From Elgaria multicarinata webbii (taxonomy: Eukaryota; Chordata; Lepidosauria; Squamata; Anguidae), in contig NC_086173.1 in NCBI RefSeq assembly GCF_023053635.1, forward strand, positions 145,175,197 through 145,239,196: 64,000 nt of DNA, in the 5' to 3' direction. The translations under genes were made by a program, and so were the position numbers. Below, piece by piece: positions 41,992 through 54,627 of the stretch; within the stretch, counting starts at the first letter, position 1; each line of letters starts with the position of its first letter. A model generated the notes under the pieces. That model saw nothing but the letters and a program-made list of their open reading frames with translations. It did no database searches and was not told where the DNA came from.

Positions 41992-42490
41992 CAATGAGCT
42001 GCAAGTCTCTAATTCAAATCTTGACTCAGCTGTGAGCCCTGTGGTTGGCCTTAAGTAGGGTGACTATGTGGAAAGGAGGACAGGGCTCCTGTATCTTTAA
42101 CAGTTGAATAGAAAGGGGAATTTCAGCAGATGTCATTTGTATGCATGCAGCACCTGATGAAATTCCCTCTTCATCACAACAGTTAAAGCTACAGGAGCCC
42201 TCCTCTCTTGACCAGATACAAAAGAGGGCTCCTGCAGCTTTAACTGTTGTGATGAAGAGGGAATTTCATCAGGTGCTGCATGCACACAAATGACACCTGC
42301 TGAAATTCCCTTTTCTATACAACTCTTTAAAGATACAGGAGCCCTGTCCTCCTTTCCATATGGTCACCCTACCTTAAGCAAGGCACTATGTTTCAGCCTC
42401 AGCCAGTAATCTGCAAGGAGGGGCAGGGATAATAATCCTGGCAAACCTAACAAAGTTGCTGTAAGAATTGCTGAGAGAATGTGTGATAGA
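41992..42490 (+). mobile_element. MIR-type SINE, split by a palindromic element
   Basis: Left part CTAATTCAAATCTTGACTCA and CTGTGAGCCCTGTGGTTGGC; right part (from 42379) CAAGGCACTATGTTTCAGCC, TCAGCCAGTAATCTGCAAGG and GGATAATAATCCTGG. Together they follow the MIR core order (GACCTTGGGCAAG, CTCAGTTTCC, GGGATAATAAT). Confidence 0.6.
42056..42371. mobile_element. Long palindromic DNA element (TAGGGTGACNAT ends)
   Basis: 316 bases forming almost one inverted repeat: TAGGGTGACTATGTGGAAAG to CATATGGTCACCCTA outside, CAGCACCTGATGAAATTCCC with GGGAATTTCATCAGGTGCTG inside. Direct repeats CCTTAAG (42049-42055, 42372-42378) flank it. The superfamily is uncertain. Confidence 0.8.
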
Positions 42491-42499
42491 TGCCTTTGA

Positions 42500-43504
<1,005 letters not shown>

Positions 43505-43744
43505 ATACTGAGAAAGTTTCTATGGGAGCTCAGATCTCAAGAATGCTTTTTAATGTTCTTGTTCTGTATTCCTCTCTATTCCCCATTCCTGTAATATCTT
43601 TTGCCTAATTTTATATTGTAAGCAACTTTAGGACAGGGGTCTATTCATTTTGTTCTTTCATAAAGCAATATATAAAAGAATATATTAAATCAACCTTTTG
43701 CATCTTTTTTTGGAGGAAAGGTAGGATATATATTTAATTAATTA

Positions 43745-43750
43745 AATAAA
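43745..43750 (+). terminator. Candidate polyadenylation signal AATAAA
   Basis: Lies about 240 bases after the 8-finger stop, in an AT-rich stretch, so chance occurrence is possible. Confidence 0.35.
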
Positions 43751-44690
43751 CGAATATTAAGCACTCTGTTAACAATTTCCAGAGAGGCAGCTATGATACT
43801 CTGTGCTGGGGGGAAAATCAATCAAGAATCTTGCACCTTAAAGACTAACAAATTTCAAAGGGAGGTTCCAACATAAAACTGCTGGATTACAATTCATCAA
43901 GAAGTTCAATTCTATTCAATTAGGTCTGACTAGAGACCTTTTTATAATGCCTAACATGGAGTTTGCCTTCTTTACAGTGGCCGCACACTGGGTGGACGTT
44001 TTCATAGAGCTGTCCACCACAATCCTAGGATCTCTTTCTTGTTCGGTCACTGCTAGCTCATATCCCATTAGGTTATACTTGAAGTTGGGTTTGTTTGCCC
44101 CAATGTGCATCACCTTACACTTGCTTACAACTGAACCGCATCTGCCATTTGGATGCCCACTCTCCCAGCTTGGAGAGATCCCTTTGGGACTCTTCACATT
44201 CTCTTTGTGTTTTAACAACCTTAAATAATTTGGTGTCATCAGCAAACTTGGCTACTTCATTGCTCACTTCTAATTCCATATCATTTATGAACAAGTTGAA
44301 AAGAATTGGTCCCAATACCGATCCCTGTGGGACCCCACTATTTACTTCCCCCCATCGGGAGAACTGACCATTTATTCCTACTCTCTGCTTTCTGTTCTTT
44401 AACCAGTTACTGATACATAAGAGGACCTCTCCTCTTATTCCATGACTACTAAACTTATTCAGGAGTCTTTGGTGGGGGACTTTATCAAAAGCCTTTTGGA
44501 AATCCAAGTAAACAATGTCCAGCGGATCACCCGTCTACATGTTTGTTGACACTCTCAAAGAATTCTAGTAGATTAGTGAGACAGGACTTGCCTTTGGGGA
44601 AGCCATGCTGATTCTTCTTCAGCAGGACCTGCCCTTCGATATGCTTACTAATTTTGTCTTTAATAATGCTTTCAACCAATTTACCTGGAA

Positions 44691-44882
44691 CAGATGTCAA
44701 GCTAACCGGCCTGTAATTTCCAGGTTCCCCACTGGATCCCTTTTTGAAAATTGGTGTTACATTGGCCATCTTCCAGTCCTCTGGTACAGATGTCAAGCTA
44801 ACCAGCCTGTAATTTCCAGGTTCCCCCCTGGATCCCTTTTTGAAAATTGGTGTTACATTGGCCATCTTCCAGTCCTCTGGTA
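44691..44882 (-). repeat. 96-base tandem duplication within the LINE ORF
   Basis: Units 44691-44786 and 44787-44882 are nearly identical and in frame, repeating 32 codons (SVPEDWKMANVTPIFKKGS and following). Confidence 0.92.
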
Positions 44883-45261
44883 CAGAGGCTGAGCTAAGAG
44901 ACATGTTGCCTATTTTTGTGAGGAGGTCCACAGTTTCATCTTTGAATTCTTTGAGAACTCTAGGATGGTTGCCATCTGGGCCTGGTGATTTATATGCTTT
45001 CAATTTGTCAATAAGGTTGAGAACTTCATCTTTTGTCACCACTATTTGCCTCAGTTCCTCAGACTCCCTTCCTGAAAACATCAGTTCAGGCACAGGCATC
45101 TGTCCTGAATCCTCTGCAGTGAACACCGATGCAAAGAATTCATTCAGCTTCCCTGCAATTTCCCTGTTCTTCTTTAGTACTCCCTTAACTCCATTGTCAT
45201 CCAATGGTCCAACTGCTTCCCCAGCTGGTTTCCTGCTTCTGATATATTTAAAGAATTCTGT

Positions 45262-45350
45262 GAACCGCCCAGATTTTGTGACTCGCCCAGAGAGCTTCAG
45301 CTATTGGGCGGTATAAAAATGTAATAAATAAAATAAAATAAATAAATTTA
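45262..45350 (+). mobile_element. L2-like 3' tail inserted in the CR1 LINE
   Basis: GCCCAGAGAGCTTCAGCTAT then TGGGCGGTATAAAAATGTAA and (TAAAA)n, matching the family of 38575-39370. Confidence 0.75.
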
Positions 45351-45825
45351 TTGTTGGACTTGATATTTTTAGCGATGTGCTCTTCAAAATACTTTTTTTG
45401 TATCTTATTGTTTGCTTGCATCTCCTTTGTGCCAGCTTGTGCTCCCTTTTATTTTCCTCACTTGGGTAAGACTTCCATTTTTTGAAGGAAACCTCTTTTC
45501 TACAATAGCTCCTTTGACACTTCTTGTTAATCATGCTGGTGACCTCTTGGACCTGGTGCTACCTTTCCTAACCTGTGGAATACATTTTAGTTGAGCTTCT
45601 ATTATTGTGCTTTTGTGTAAGCTCCATGCATTTCCCAAGGATTTAACTCTCTTGATTCCCCCTTTCAACTTTCTTTTCACTAGTTCCCTCATTTTAGAGA
45701 AGTTTCCTCTTTTGAAGTCGAGTGTGAATGTGTTGGATTTCCTGGGCAATTTCCCAGGAATCTGATAGCACTGTGGTCACTGTTACCGATTGGTTCAACA
45801 ATGTTTACATCTCGTATAAGCATTA

Positions 45826-46681
45826 TTTTAGTTTAAAATTTACTGCCTTGGGAGAGCCAGTCCAACCTTTTCAAATGGGGGGACAACCATGCAAAAGCTG
45901 GAAAACCACCAAACAATTGGGGTGGGGAAGCAGGCACCACCTGGTGATGTGGGGAAAGATGCATGGCTATCTGGAAAAGCCAGGAGGGCTGGATTTCAAC
46001 CCTAGGAGGGCTGCATTTGGAGCTTCTCTAAATCAAAGCAAAAAAAAAACAAAAACACACACACCTGCTGCCTTCCTGGGCTTTCTTCTTGCAGTGTTTT
46101 TTTTGGGGGGGGGATTACAATGGGCTTTTTCTGGGATTACAACACCCTTCCAACTCTACTATTCTATGATTCTAACTTAAACTGGCATCCATTGGGTTTT
46201 TCAGTGGCCTTCCATCCAGGCAGTGACTGGACCCAAACCTGCTTAGTTTCAGCAAGGCTGCTGTATTATGTGCCTTCGAACCATGAATTCAAATAATCAA
46301 ACAGCATCATAGTCACGCTGCAACAGTGTAGCACAGTTCTGTGAGATTCAGGACAGCTGTGGCATACGCGTGCAGCAGAATGAAATGGTAGAATGGATTG
46401 CATCTCTTGTAACTTTGTGAGCGGGGTGGATTTTTCAGTGCTCTCATAAAAAATGTCCCTGGAAATGGAAAACTAGCACCACAAGCAAGTGAATCCTTTT
46501 TCCTGATATGCTAGGGTTTTTTGCTTGCAGTCAAGGTGGGTGTTTTGGTTTTTAAAAAGGGGGAGCATTCAAAAATGACATCTTCCACATGCAGTCTGAA
46601 CAGACAAATCCCACATTACACCCTTAGGATTTCACCACCACATGCTATTAATTGCATAGACCAAGTCTCAAGCTGTGTCTA
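45826..46681. other. Intergenic with a CR1 tail scrap
   Basis: Only a CR1 3' end is recognised at 46145-46176 (CCTTCCAACTCTACTATTCT). The 150-codon ORF ending at 46180 has no motif. Confidence 0.4.
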
Positions 46682-46682
46682 A

Positions 46683-46738
<56 letters not shown>

Positions 46739-46743
46739 ACACC

Positions 46744-46787
<44 letters not shown>

Positions 46788-47000
46788 TATATAGCACCAT
46801 CAATGTACATGGTGCTGTACAGAGTAAAACAGTAAATAGCAAGACCCTGCCGCATAGGCTTACATTCTAATAAAATCATAGTAAAACAATAAGGAGGGGA
46901 AGAGAATGCCAACAGGCACAGAGTAGGGTAAGCAGGCACAGGGTAGGGTAAAACTAACAGTATAAAGTCCGCTCAACATCAAGTTTTAAAAGCAGCACAA
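46682..47000 (-). mobile_element. L2 3' end with (AAT)n tails
   Basis: Two (ATT)n blocks (46683-46737, 46745-46785) precede ATATAGCACCATCAATGTAC and GCAAGACCCTGCCGCATAGG. The ORF reading as polytyrosine across it is a microsatellite artefact. Confidence 0.88.
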
Positions 47001-47388
47001 TATGATACAATACAGAGGTAGTTGAAGAGACCACACAATTTCAGTGTGCAGATGGGGGAATTATGTTTTTGAATGGTCCCTCACGTTTTCATTAAAATAA
47101 AAGTAGCACTGCAAGCAAGGGACTGGCAAAAGCTGTATCCCCTCACATCCTAGCTTTCTATCTGCAGGGCAGAAACTGATTCCCGCACCTGAAATCACAA
47201 ATTCTGCTGAATGTGTGTAGACCAAGCCTACATAATATCATGTATGTGATCGTCCCCATCCTGTTGTAGTTTAGAGGCTATGGAGAGTAGGACCCGTTCA
47301 ATTTAAAAAGAAAAAGCTGGGGAATCCCTTTAAAGTTTAAAGAGCCCCCTTGTAAGCCGCGCCTAAACGGGAAGCTCTCCTCGTTGTG

Positions 47389-47400
47389 CCAGCAGAGGGC
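47389..47400 (+). promoter_or_regulatory. CTCF-like core motif
   Basis: CCAGCAGAGGGC, a perfect core match preceded by TG. The same core lies at the 5.8-kb promoter. Confidence 0.5.
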
Positions 47401-47570
47401 TCTGCTCGTTGCTTCCAGAGAAGTCGGTGCTCTTCCTCACTTGACTCAATTAGGTTAGCAGGATGAGCTTCCTGTAGTACATAGAACTGCTGCCGCCGCC
47501 ATCGTGGATACGGCTGTTGCATAGCGTCTTAACGGTGGGCAGAGAGGCGCCAGGCCAGCTGTTTTGCTGC

Positions 47571-47589
47571 CCCGACCGGAGTGAAAACT
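47571..47589 (+). promoter_or_regulatory. Shared 19-base ZNF promoter/first-exon block, copy 4
   Basis: CCCGACCGGAGTGAAAACT, two differences from copy 2. Confidence 0.7.
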
Positions 47590-47916
47590 ACCCCAGACTG
47601 CACGCACATCCAAAGAAGCGGGAAGCTGTCCAGGTAACCGAAGGGCTCTACAGGCGGAAGGCAGGAAAGCAGATTCTTGCAGCCCAGCCAGAAAACGTTT
47701 TAACTAATCGCCGCAGCCTCCCACCGCTCAGGGTGGACTTGTGTCAGATTTTGACCAGGACAATACTCTGGTTGTGCTCTGCTTATGTGGAACCTGCGCT
47801 GTGTTGAAATTAATGTTTCCAACATGAATAGAGCTGTGTGTTTTTACTGACACGGCTCATAAGGACTAGCATACTGTTGTTGTTGTTGTTGTTGCTCGGG
47901 GGATATTTTGGGATAA

Positions 47917-48395
47917 GAACAGAAGAGCTAAGCTGGAGGTCTGACCAAAGGCCTTTGTAGTCCCGCATTCTGCTCATACAGTGGCTAGATGTCCCTTGGG
48001 AAGTCCATAAGCAGGACATGAGTGCAACAGTACCCTCTCCCACCCATGTTCCCCAGCAACTGGACTACATAGGCATACTGCCTGATCCTGGAAGTAGTGT
48101 ATAGCCATCAGGACTAGTAGCCATCGATAGCCTCCAGGAAGTTATCCAACCCCCTTTTAAAGCCATTGAAATTGGTGGCCATCACTACATTTTGTGGTGG
48201 TAAATTCCATAGCTTAACTATGCGCTGTGTGAAGAAGGACTTCCTTTTATCTGTCCTGAACATCCTACCAATCAGCTTCAAGGAGTAACCCTGGTTTCTA
48301 CACTGTCAAAGGAAGAAAAACTACTCCCTTTCCATTTTTTCCACATCATGCATAATTTTAGCCACCCATATCATGTCCCCACCCCCAGCTTGCTT
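47917..48395 (-). mobile_element. L3-like LINE 3' region
   Basis: GGTCTGACCAAAGGCCTTTG, CCCATGTTCCCCAGCAACTG, CTATGCGCTGTGTGAAGAAG and the following 150 bases follow the L3-like 3' region in reverse. The (TTG)n at 47876-47893 lies just before it. Confidence 0.7.
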
Positions 48396-49191
48396 ACCTT
48401 TTTTTTCTAAACTGAAAAAAACAAACTCCAAATGCTGTCACCTTTCTTCATAGGAGAGCTGCTCCAGCCTTTAGTCAACTGGGTTGCCCTTTTCCAGCTC
48501 ATTACCCTGTTAGAGGTGAATTTTCTTTCAACCCAAATGAAATTGTATGGTAGTGAATTCTGGAAGCCTCGTTATTGGTTACTCTGTGTTACCATTGCCA
48601 CAGATTTTAGTTTCCTAAGTTATGTTTGTGTCATTTGGCATTTTTAATAATTGATATTATGCATCAGAGTAATTAATTTTTGATGAACATCTGGGATGGG
48701 TTCAAGTATGGCGCCTGCCATGGTATAGCCCTGTAGTCCCCTGAAAGAGGGTCTCTCCACTATTACTCTGGAGGACAGCTCCACAGCAGGGGAGAGGGGG
48801 CAGGTGTATAATTCTACTACTAATACTAATCTCCCCTGGCTTCAAACTGTATGGACTGCAAAGCATTGTACTGGGTAGAGAAGTCTGCCTGCTCATAGAG
48901 GCTGAAGATGTTACTGCTGGTTTCAACCATATGCTCACATTAAAATTAATTTAAATTAATGCATTTAAAAAACAAAATAATCCTGAGATGCACACTTGTA
49001 AGGTCCTATTAGCATGCATGCCAAGTTTCAGGTGTTTAGGTTTCATAGTCTTGACGCTATGGCACTGATGGATAGACAGACAAACACACATCCTCTTATT
49101 ATTATAGATTAGTAGTAGCTGGGGGAGGGGGACTGAAACATACAGAATGTTCTTGGTTGTAAATTCTACTTCCCCCTGCCCACTTCAACAG
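48396..49191. other. Intron-like sequence
   Basis: No exon found. Bases 49005-49110 (GCCAAGTTTCAGGTGTTTAG then GATAGACAGACAAACACACA) look like the end of an unclassified interspersed repeat. Confidence 0.3.
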
Positions 49192-49199
49192 GTAATGGG

Positions 49200-50216
49200 A
49201 TGGCGACTGAGGAACAGATCTGTGTAAAAGCAGAGCCAGAGCATATGGAAATGAATGTGGTGTTAACAGAAAGCTCCAAGGAGAAGGTCTCCCAAAGCCG
49301 CAAACGGGAAAGAGAGAATGAGAGTCTGGAGGCACCAGAGAAGCGAGAAAAAAGCACCTCTGAGAAAATACAAGTCAGAGCTGCTCAACATGAGGAGAGA
49401 TTAAAAAACCTTGACCAAATTGTTATCCAGCAGCTGATCCACATTGGAGAGAGAAAGATCATGCAAAGCAAACGGGAGGATAGCTTCCGTCCAAGCATGG
49501 GCCTCAGCAAGCCTCAGATTGTCCACTTGGGAGAGAAACCGTATCTTTGCATTATCTGTGAGAAAACCTTCCGCAACCACTCGGGTCTTATGGTACATCA
49601 GAGAATACACACAGGAGAGAAGCCCTATAAATGCCCCGATTGTGAGAAGAGCTTCAACCAGCGATCACACCTGACATCTCATCGTGGAACCCACACAGGA
49701 GAGAAGCCCTTTAAATGCTTTGACTGTGGGAAAAGCTTCAGCTACAACTCTGGGCTCATAATCCACCAGCGGATTCACACTGGGGAGAAGCCGTACAAAT
49801 GCTCCGACTGTGAGAAAAACTTCAGTCAAAAATCACACCTGCTCTCACATCAGAGGACCCACGTGGGAGAGAAATCCTTTAAATGCCCCAACTGTGGGAA
49901 GAGTTTCAGTTATAACTCTGGTCTTGTTATACACCAAAGAATCCATACAGGGGAAAAACCCTATAAATGTTCTGATTGCGGGAAGAGCTTCAATCAGCGG
50001 TCACACCTCGTTTCGCACCAAGGCATTCACACAGGACAGAAGCCATATACATGCAAGGACTGCGGGAAGAGCTTTAGCTTCAACTCCGGGCTTGTTATAC
50101 ATCAACGGCTTCATACAGGGGAGAAACCTTATAAGTGTTCCAACTGTGGGAAAAGTTTCAATCAGAAATCACACCTTATTTCACACCAGAGAGTCCACAC
50201 TGGGCAAAAATCCTGA
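49200..50216 (+). CDS. C2H2 zinc-finger protein, 8 fingers in four alternating pairs
   Basis: The frame encodes 338 residues. The acceptor CCCACTTCAACAG at 49191 starts a phase-1 exon (GT AAT GGG ATG). The ATG at 49200 has G at -3 and +4. Leader [18 protein letters not shown] is acidic, followed by a Lys/Glu-rich region. A vestigial finger follows ([10 protein letters not shown], both Cys lost, first His Pro). Then eight complete fingers. Odd fingers have contacts NSGV, YSGI, YSGI, FSGI; even fingers are all QSHS. So a two-finger unit (168 bases) was duplicated to four copies, and the protein should read a near-periodic 6-base site. Linkers are mostly TGEKP, with VGEKS once and TGQKP once. 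It ends in TGQKS. Confidence 0.92.
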   Translation: MATEEQICVKAEPEHMEMNVVLTESSKEKVSQSRKRERENESLEAPEKREKSTSEKIQVRAAQHEERLKNLDQIVIQQLIHIGERKIMQSKREDSFRPSMGLSKPQIVHLGEKPYLCIICEKTFRNHSGLMVHQRIHTGEKPYKCPDCEKSFNQRSHLTSHRGTHTGEKPFKCFDCGKSFSYNSGLIIHQRIHTGEKPYKCSDCEKNFSQKSHLLSHQRTHVGEKSFKCPNCGKSFSYNSGLVIHQRIHTGEKPYKCSDCGKSFNQRSHLVSHQGIHTGQKPYTCKDCGKSFSFNSGLVIHQRLHTGEKPYKCSNCGKSFNQKSHLISHQRVHTGQKS

Positions 50217-50502
50217 TTTACTGAAAACAATCATATATGAGACTAATTACTGTTAATATAATCCCACTTCCAAAGGATATAGAACATTCCTCTCTAACCA
50301 GTAGCTTGCAGGTAACAACACTTCACCAGTATTTTCCAACTAAAGCAGTGGGCTTATTTTAGAATTTTAAAGGTGAGTTCATACATGTATGTCCAACACT
50401 TGATGAGTTGTAGCAAAAAGGGCAACAATGCACAGAAAAGGAGGAATGGGGAAAATTCAAGTGTATAAGCATAGAATGGTTATTGTAAAAAAAAAATCTG
50501 AC

Positions 50503-50508
50503 AATAAA
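50503..50508 (+). terminator. Polyadenylation signal AATAAA
   Basis: CTGACAATAAAGCAC lies about 290 bases after the stop of the 8-finger frame. Confidence 0.5.
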
Positions 50509-53467
50509 GCACTTTGATATTCATTCATTTTCAGTTTTAGGAAAAACAAATTGTCTTTAAAACTTAAAAGCTAAAAGATCTATGATCAATTGGTATAGAA
50601 AAGTAATTCAAGCTCCCATTAAAACCTTTATATTGATTCTTCAGGGTATACTTCTTAAGTTTATGCAGACTCTATATCCCTCTTCACAAAGTCATTTCTA
50701 TGGCCTGGTTCAGAAGACACTTTAAACCATTTATTTTAAACAATGTTTAAAATAAATAAATAAATAACTGAATTGTGAACTGTTCGGGGATCCCTGTAAG
50801 GAGGTGAAAAGCGGAGATAAATGTTTTAATAAGTAAAATTGTTATTAGCATCATCACCACCACTACTACTATAGTCATTACAATTTCACTGAAAAGCGCA
50901 CCACCATATACAAAATGTTCTCGTAGATCATGGATGGAGGACCGTCGGCATGCACACCTAATCCAGCTCATGGAGATTCTCCATCTGGCCTGTGGAGGCC
51001 TGAGCTTCCTCCCCTGGCCTGGAGGCTATTGAAGACTTCAGGAAGAGGTGAGGAGATCAGAGATAACAAGGGAACACACCTCCGTGCTGCTCCCCCTCCT
51101 AATATATGCAGTGTATATATTAGTGTATATTAAAGTACTGTACCCTCTAATTGGATCAATATAATACATAGATGGTTGCGTTTCAGTAACTTAAGCATAG
51201 GCACAGCCTGCAGTGACCATGGCTTCTTGCAATAAGTGGCGTGTGTGCAATGACCAATGGGGACATTACTTTTACAACAGATATTTTGATATTGGTTGTA
51301 TCCCTTGATTTTTACCTCCCTGCCCCTCAAAGCAAAACTTCATGACATCAAGTGGGGCAAATGTCATGTGAGAATCCAATAATGTAAGCAGATGCAACAA
51401 TGTAAGCAGAGGGTGTTTTCCCCCCATTGCATTGCTTCACATCACTTCAAATATTTTCCAATAGAAGCAGCTTATACATTCAGATGTGAGATATCAGGTG
51501 ATGTATAAATGTGCTTTAAATCTCAAGTTCCTTTTGTGTGACTGGTGAAACAAAGTATATTACCTGTTCAGCATAACCAAGTCATTATTCTTGCCTGTCA
51601 GTATTATTGCTTGCTGGCCTAGGAGGATTTTATCTGTTCAGTATTAATAGTGACCATTAAATGTTAAGGGAGTGCCTCTATATAAACACTTATAAGAGTG
51701 GGAAAAGACTGAATTTATAGGCACAAGATTATCATTTTTAGGAGCCAACCCTGTGCATGGCTGAAGAAAAAAAAATGTCAGAACACTTGGACAATGTCAT
51801 CACACATTTTAGTAATCTGGCTGACGATATGATTATTCCCATTATTATTGAGGAAGGTAAGGATTGAGATGAAATCATATGTAGAGATTTTTCAAAAGAT
51901 GTAAAAGAAAATAATTTACCTTACAAAGGATGTTAAACAGACAATCTCAATGGCTACTCTTGACATTACATTTTAAACTGGAAAATAAACACTGTTTTAA
52001 AATGACCTGTTCCATAGAGATCTTGTCAAATGCACGAGTGAGGACCTTGGATTTCTTGGTCAACAGATACATATTTTTTTATTCCACTGTTTTGTCTATT
52101 TGGTTAATTGTACTACAAGCAGGGAATCTGGTATTGGATGCCATAGAACGGCATTGTCAGAAATTACTGAAGCCAAGCATTATTGACTTCTATAGCACTT
52201 TGTAGTACTTAAAAATACTTCATTTTATTTATTTTTACTATGAATATAAATCCAAGAGGCATATAACTAATATTCCTAATCTGTAATTTGAGACTGATTT
52301 GCTGATCGCTACTCCCAAAATGAATGGTAGAGTTAGAACTCTCTCCCTTTTAAGTCTAGCACTTTAGCTACTAACTAAACTAAAGAGACATAAAACAATT
52401 TCATAGCATTCAGTCTCATTAGTGGGCATTTTTGTTACTGGTGGAGAACCAGCCTCAGTGGGACCCCATACTCTAGGGCAACTCCACCACTAACACCAAA
52501 AATGGAGGTTCACCACTGGGCAATTCCTCCCTTCGCTTCTGTTGCCACCACTAAACTACACCCATTTATTTAAAACTAGCTGATATGCCCAGCATTGCTT
52601 GGGTCTGTGAATAACGTTTATAACATTTATTTGATAAATAATAAATTTCTCTGCAACTTATTCATCTTAGGTTGGTTGGCTGTGTTTTTTTAGTTTGGTT
52701 GAGTTAGTAAATTGTTTTGTTAGAATAAATGGAAAACTGTGTTAATAAGAACTGTATTTTAAATTAGAGCTTCATGATAAACCACATTTTTTGTTTTACC
52801 TGAAATGCCTACACCTCCCATCATTCCTTGGCTGGAGCAGCTGTCTAAACTTCAAAAACAGTCAGGACACACAACACCCTTTCGGCCAGCTAAAGAAGAT
52901 GGAAACCTAAGAATATGTTTTCAAAATATACCCAGCATTGCCCAGATATCTGAATAACATATAGTAGGGAAAGGGATCTCAGTGGACGCGGGGAACTGTT
53001 TTATGCATGTGCTCTGAAGCTATTATTATGGGGCCGGGGGCGGGGGGGGGGAAGCAGGCAGAATACTTTATTGGCATAATTTACTATATTTTCAATATCT
53101 CCTGCTGAAGAAATTATATTTATGGAATGTCTTGAAGGAATAATAGCAATTTGTACTGGTCATGACCATGAGTCATAGTTTGGTGGCAAGAGAAGACTCT
53201 TGGGAGTTCCACCCAAGGCATGCTGGGAATTAGGTGGTCATTAGGTGTGAGATAAAACAGATCAGAGATGACAGGAAAGTAAACAGATATATAGAAGGTT
53301 ATTAAAAAGTAATAAAGCAAGATTATTTAAGATGGTTGTTAGTACTTTAAAACAGGGTTTCTGTTGGCATGGTTAACAAACCACCCACAACCCTAAAACA
53401 TCCCACGTGTTCTGGGTGGTTTGTTAAGTACACCAACAACATATCCTTGTCAGGTTAGGACAACACC
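50509..53467. other. Intergenic, about 3 kb without a gene
   Basis: AT-rich. Fragments only: GGTTCAGAAGACACTTTAAA at 50704 resembles the MITE ends at 35716; ACTAGCTGATATGCCCAGCA at 52575 looks like the head of an unclassified interspersed repeat; a poly-G run near 53037-53050. No exon, finger or LINE frame was found. Confidence 0.4.
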
Positions 53468-53518
53468 CAGTGAGCTTCGGCTATGGGGCAGTATATAAAT
53501 GTAATAAATAAATAAATA
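53466..53518 (+). mobile_element. L2-like LINE 3' tail
   Basis: ACCCAGTGAGCTTCGGCTAT then GGGGCAGTATATAAATGTAA and (TAAA)n. Confidence 0.7.
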
Positions 53519-54627
53519 TGACAAGCTGTGGTCGCAGCTTGTATGTTCAAGTCATCCAGCACACACCACGGTCCACTGTAGTTTAAAAAGTTGTGTAATC
53601 CAGGTCACAGTGTGCTTCCAAGCCAAGGGCTCTTAGTGTTATGAATTGGAAGACATAATACAGCAGTTCTGTTCTTTCTCTCCTTATCGGATTGTCTGCA
53701 TTAAGAAAAAAGTCAGAAGAAGTGGTTGGAAATTACAGGAGATATACAAGTGGAAGACGATATCTGGATTCCCTGTAAAATTCTACGAATGAGGCAGGAT
53801 GATGGTGCAATAAAAGCCTCGTTTGGAAGCACTCACAATCTCCACGGCCCTTTACTTTACAGGTATCCAGTGATGCCAATAGATCATTTAAACCCTGGTC
53901 TTCAGCTGTCCCCTAGATGGCCACGTGAGAACATTTCTCTTCTCAACCCAACCCCACCATTCCATGCTTTACAATTGCTTCTATATTCCCAATATATATT
54001 AGAACAAAAACATCCTAAATGTGCCTTTTCACCTTTTAAACTCATTTAAATCATGGTATGATCATGATTATAGATATAAAATGGTGCTTGCTTCTGCTGC
54101 CGTGCGCTAAATACATTTACTCAATAAGTACCAGATTGTCGTAGAAAGAGATAATATATTTTTTAACTAAAAATAATAAATCGAGCATCTGTTATCATGT
54201 ACATGCCTGGCAGGCCATACCTTAACTAGGTTTTGTTAACAAGAAAGAAAGATGGAAAGGGTGGGTGGGTGCTCGAGCAAACAGCATCAGAGACAGCCAC
54301 TACATGTCCCTGGAAACAAAATATTTTTTATCTGGCACCCAAATGTTATCACACTAAGTTCCAATTGACTGGTATAGGGTGGAGGATCCATAAATGAGGA
54401 ACCCCCCAACAAAAAGGTCCTGTTCCTGTTCCTGATAGTCAACCACCTCACCTGTGCAAGTGGGTGGTGCACTAAGATTCAGGCCTCCAACAAAGTTCTT
54501 AACAGCTGCGTAGATTCTTATGGGAACGGACAGTCCTTCAAATATCCCACTCCTAGACTGGTGCTGCATACAGGATGAGCTCCAGATTTGAGGGGGCCCT
54601 GGGCTTTATAGCATCTGGTGCCCCCTT
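53519..54627. other. Intergenic, nothing recognised
   Basis: A 107-codon ORF at 53726-54049 shows no known motif, and codons typical of genes are not evident. Confidence 0.35.

Larger units (their letters stand above)
43935..45825 (-). mobile_element. CR1-clade LINE, long broken copy
   Basis: On the minus strand: 5' part DFKRGNFSKMRE; then LNEFFASVFTAEDSGQ, KAYKSPGPDGNHPRVL, VPEDWKMANVTPIFKKGS, PGNYRPVSLTSVPGKL; then [50 protein letters not shown]; then IVVDSSMKTSTQCAATVKK. The frame is shifted several times. The 3' end is missing after KKANSMLGIIKRS. A 96-base segment is tandemly duplicated at 44691-44882, and an L2-like tail has inserted near 45262-45350. A different subfamily from the 34.3-kb CR1. 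Confidence 0.88.
47340..47720 (+). promoter_or_regulatory. CpG-rich promoter and first exon of the 49.2-kb ZNF gene
   Basis: Contains a perfect CTCF-like core (47389-47400), a YY1-like GCCGCCATCGTGG near 47495, the 19-base block (47571-47589) and the donor CTGTCCAG|GTAACC ending an exon at 47633, 44 bases after the block. Splicing to 49192 would make this exon 5' UTR. Confidence 0.6.

Noticed and set aside
45728-46180. 150-codon ORF
   Set aside because: Begins in antisense LINE sequence and ends in a CR1 tail; chimeric by position.
46652-46870. ORF with a long tyrosine run
   Set aside because: It is a translated (ATT)n microsatellite at an L2 tail.
53726-54049. 107-codon ORF
   Set aside because: No recognisable domain, no splice context linking it to a ZNF gene, and no sign of coding bias by eye.
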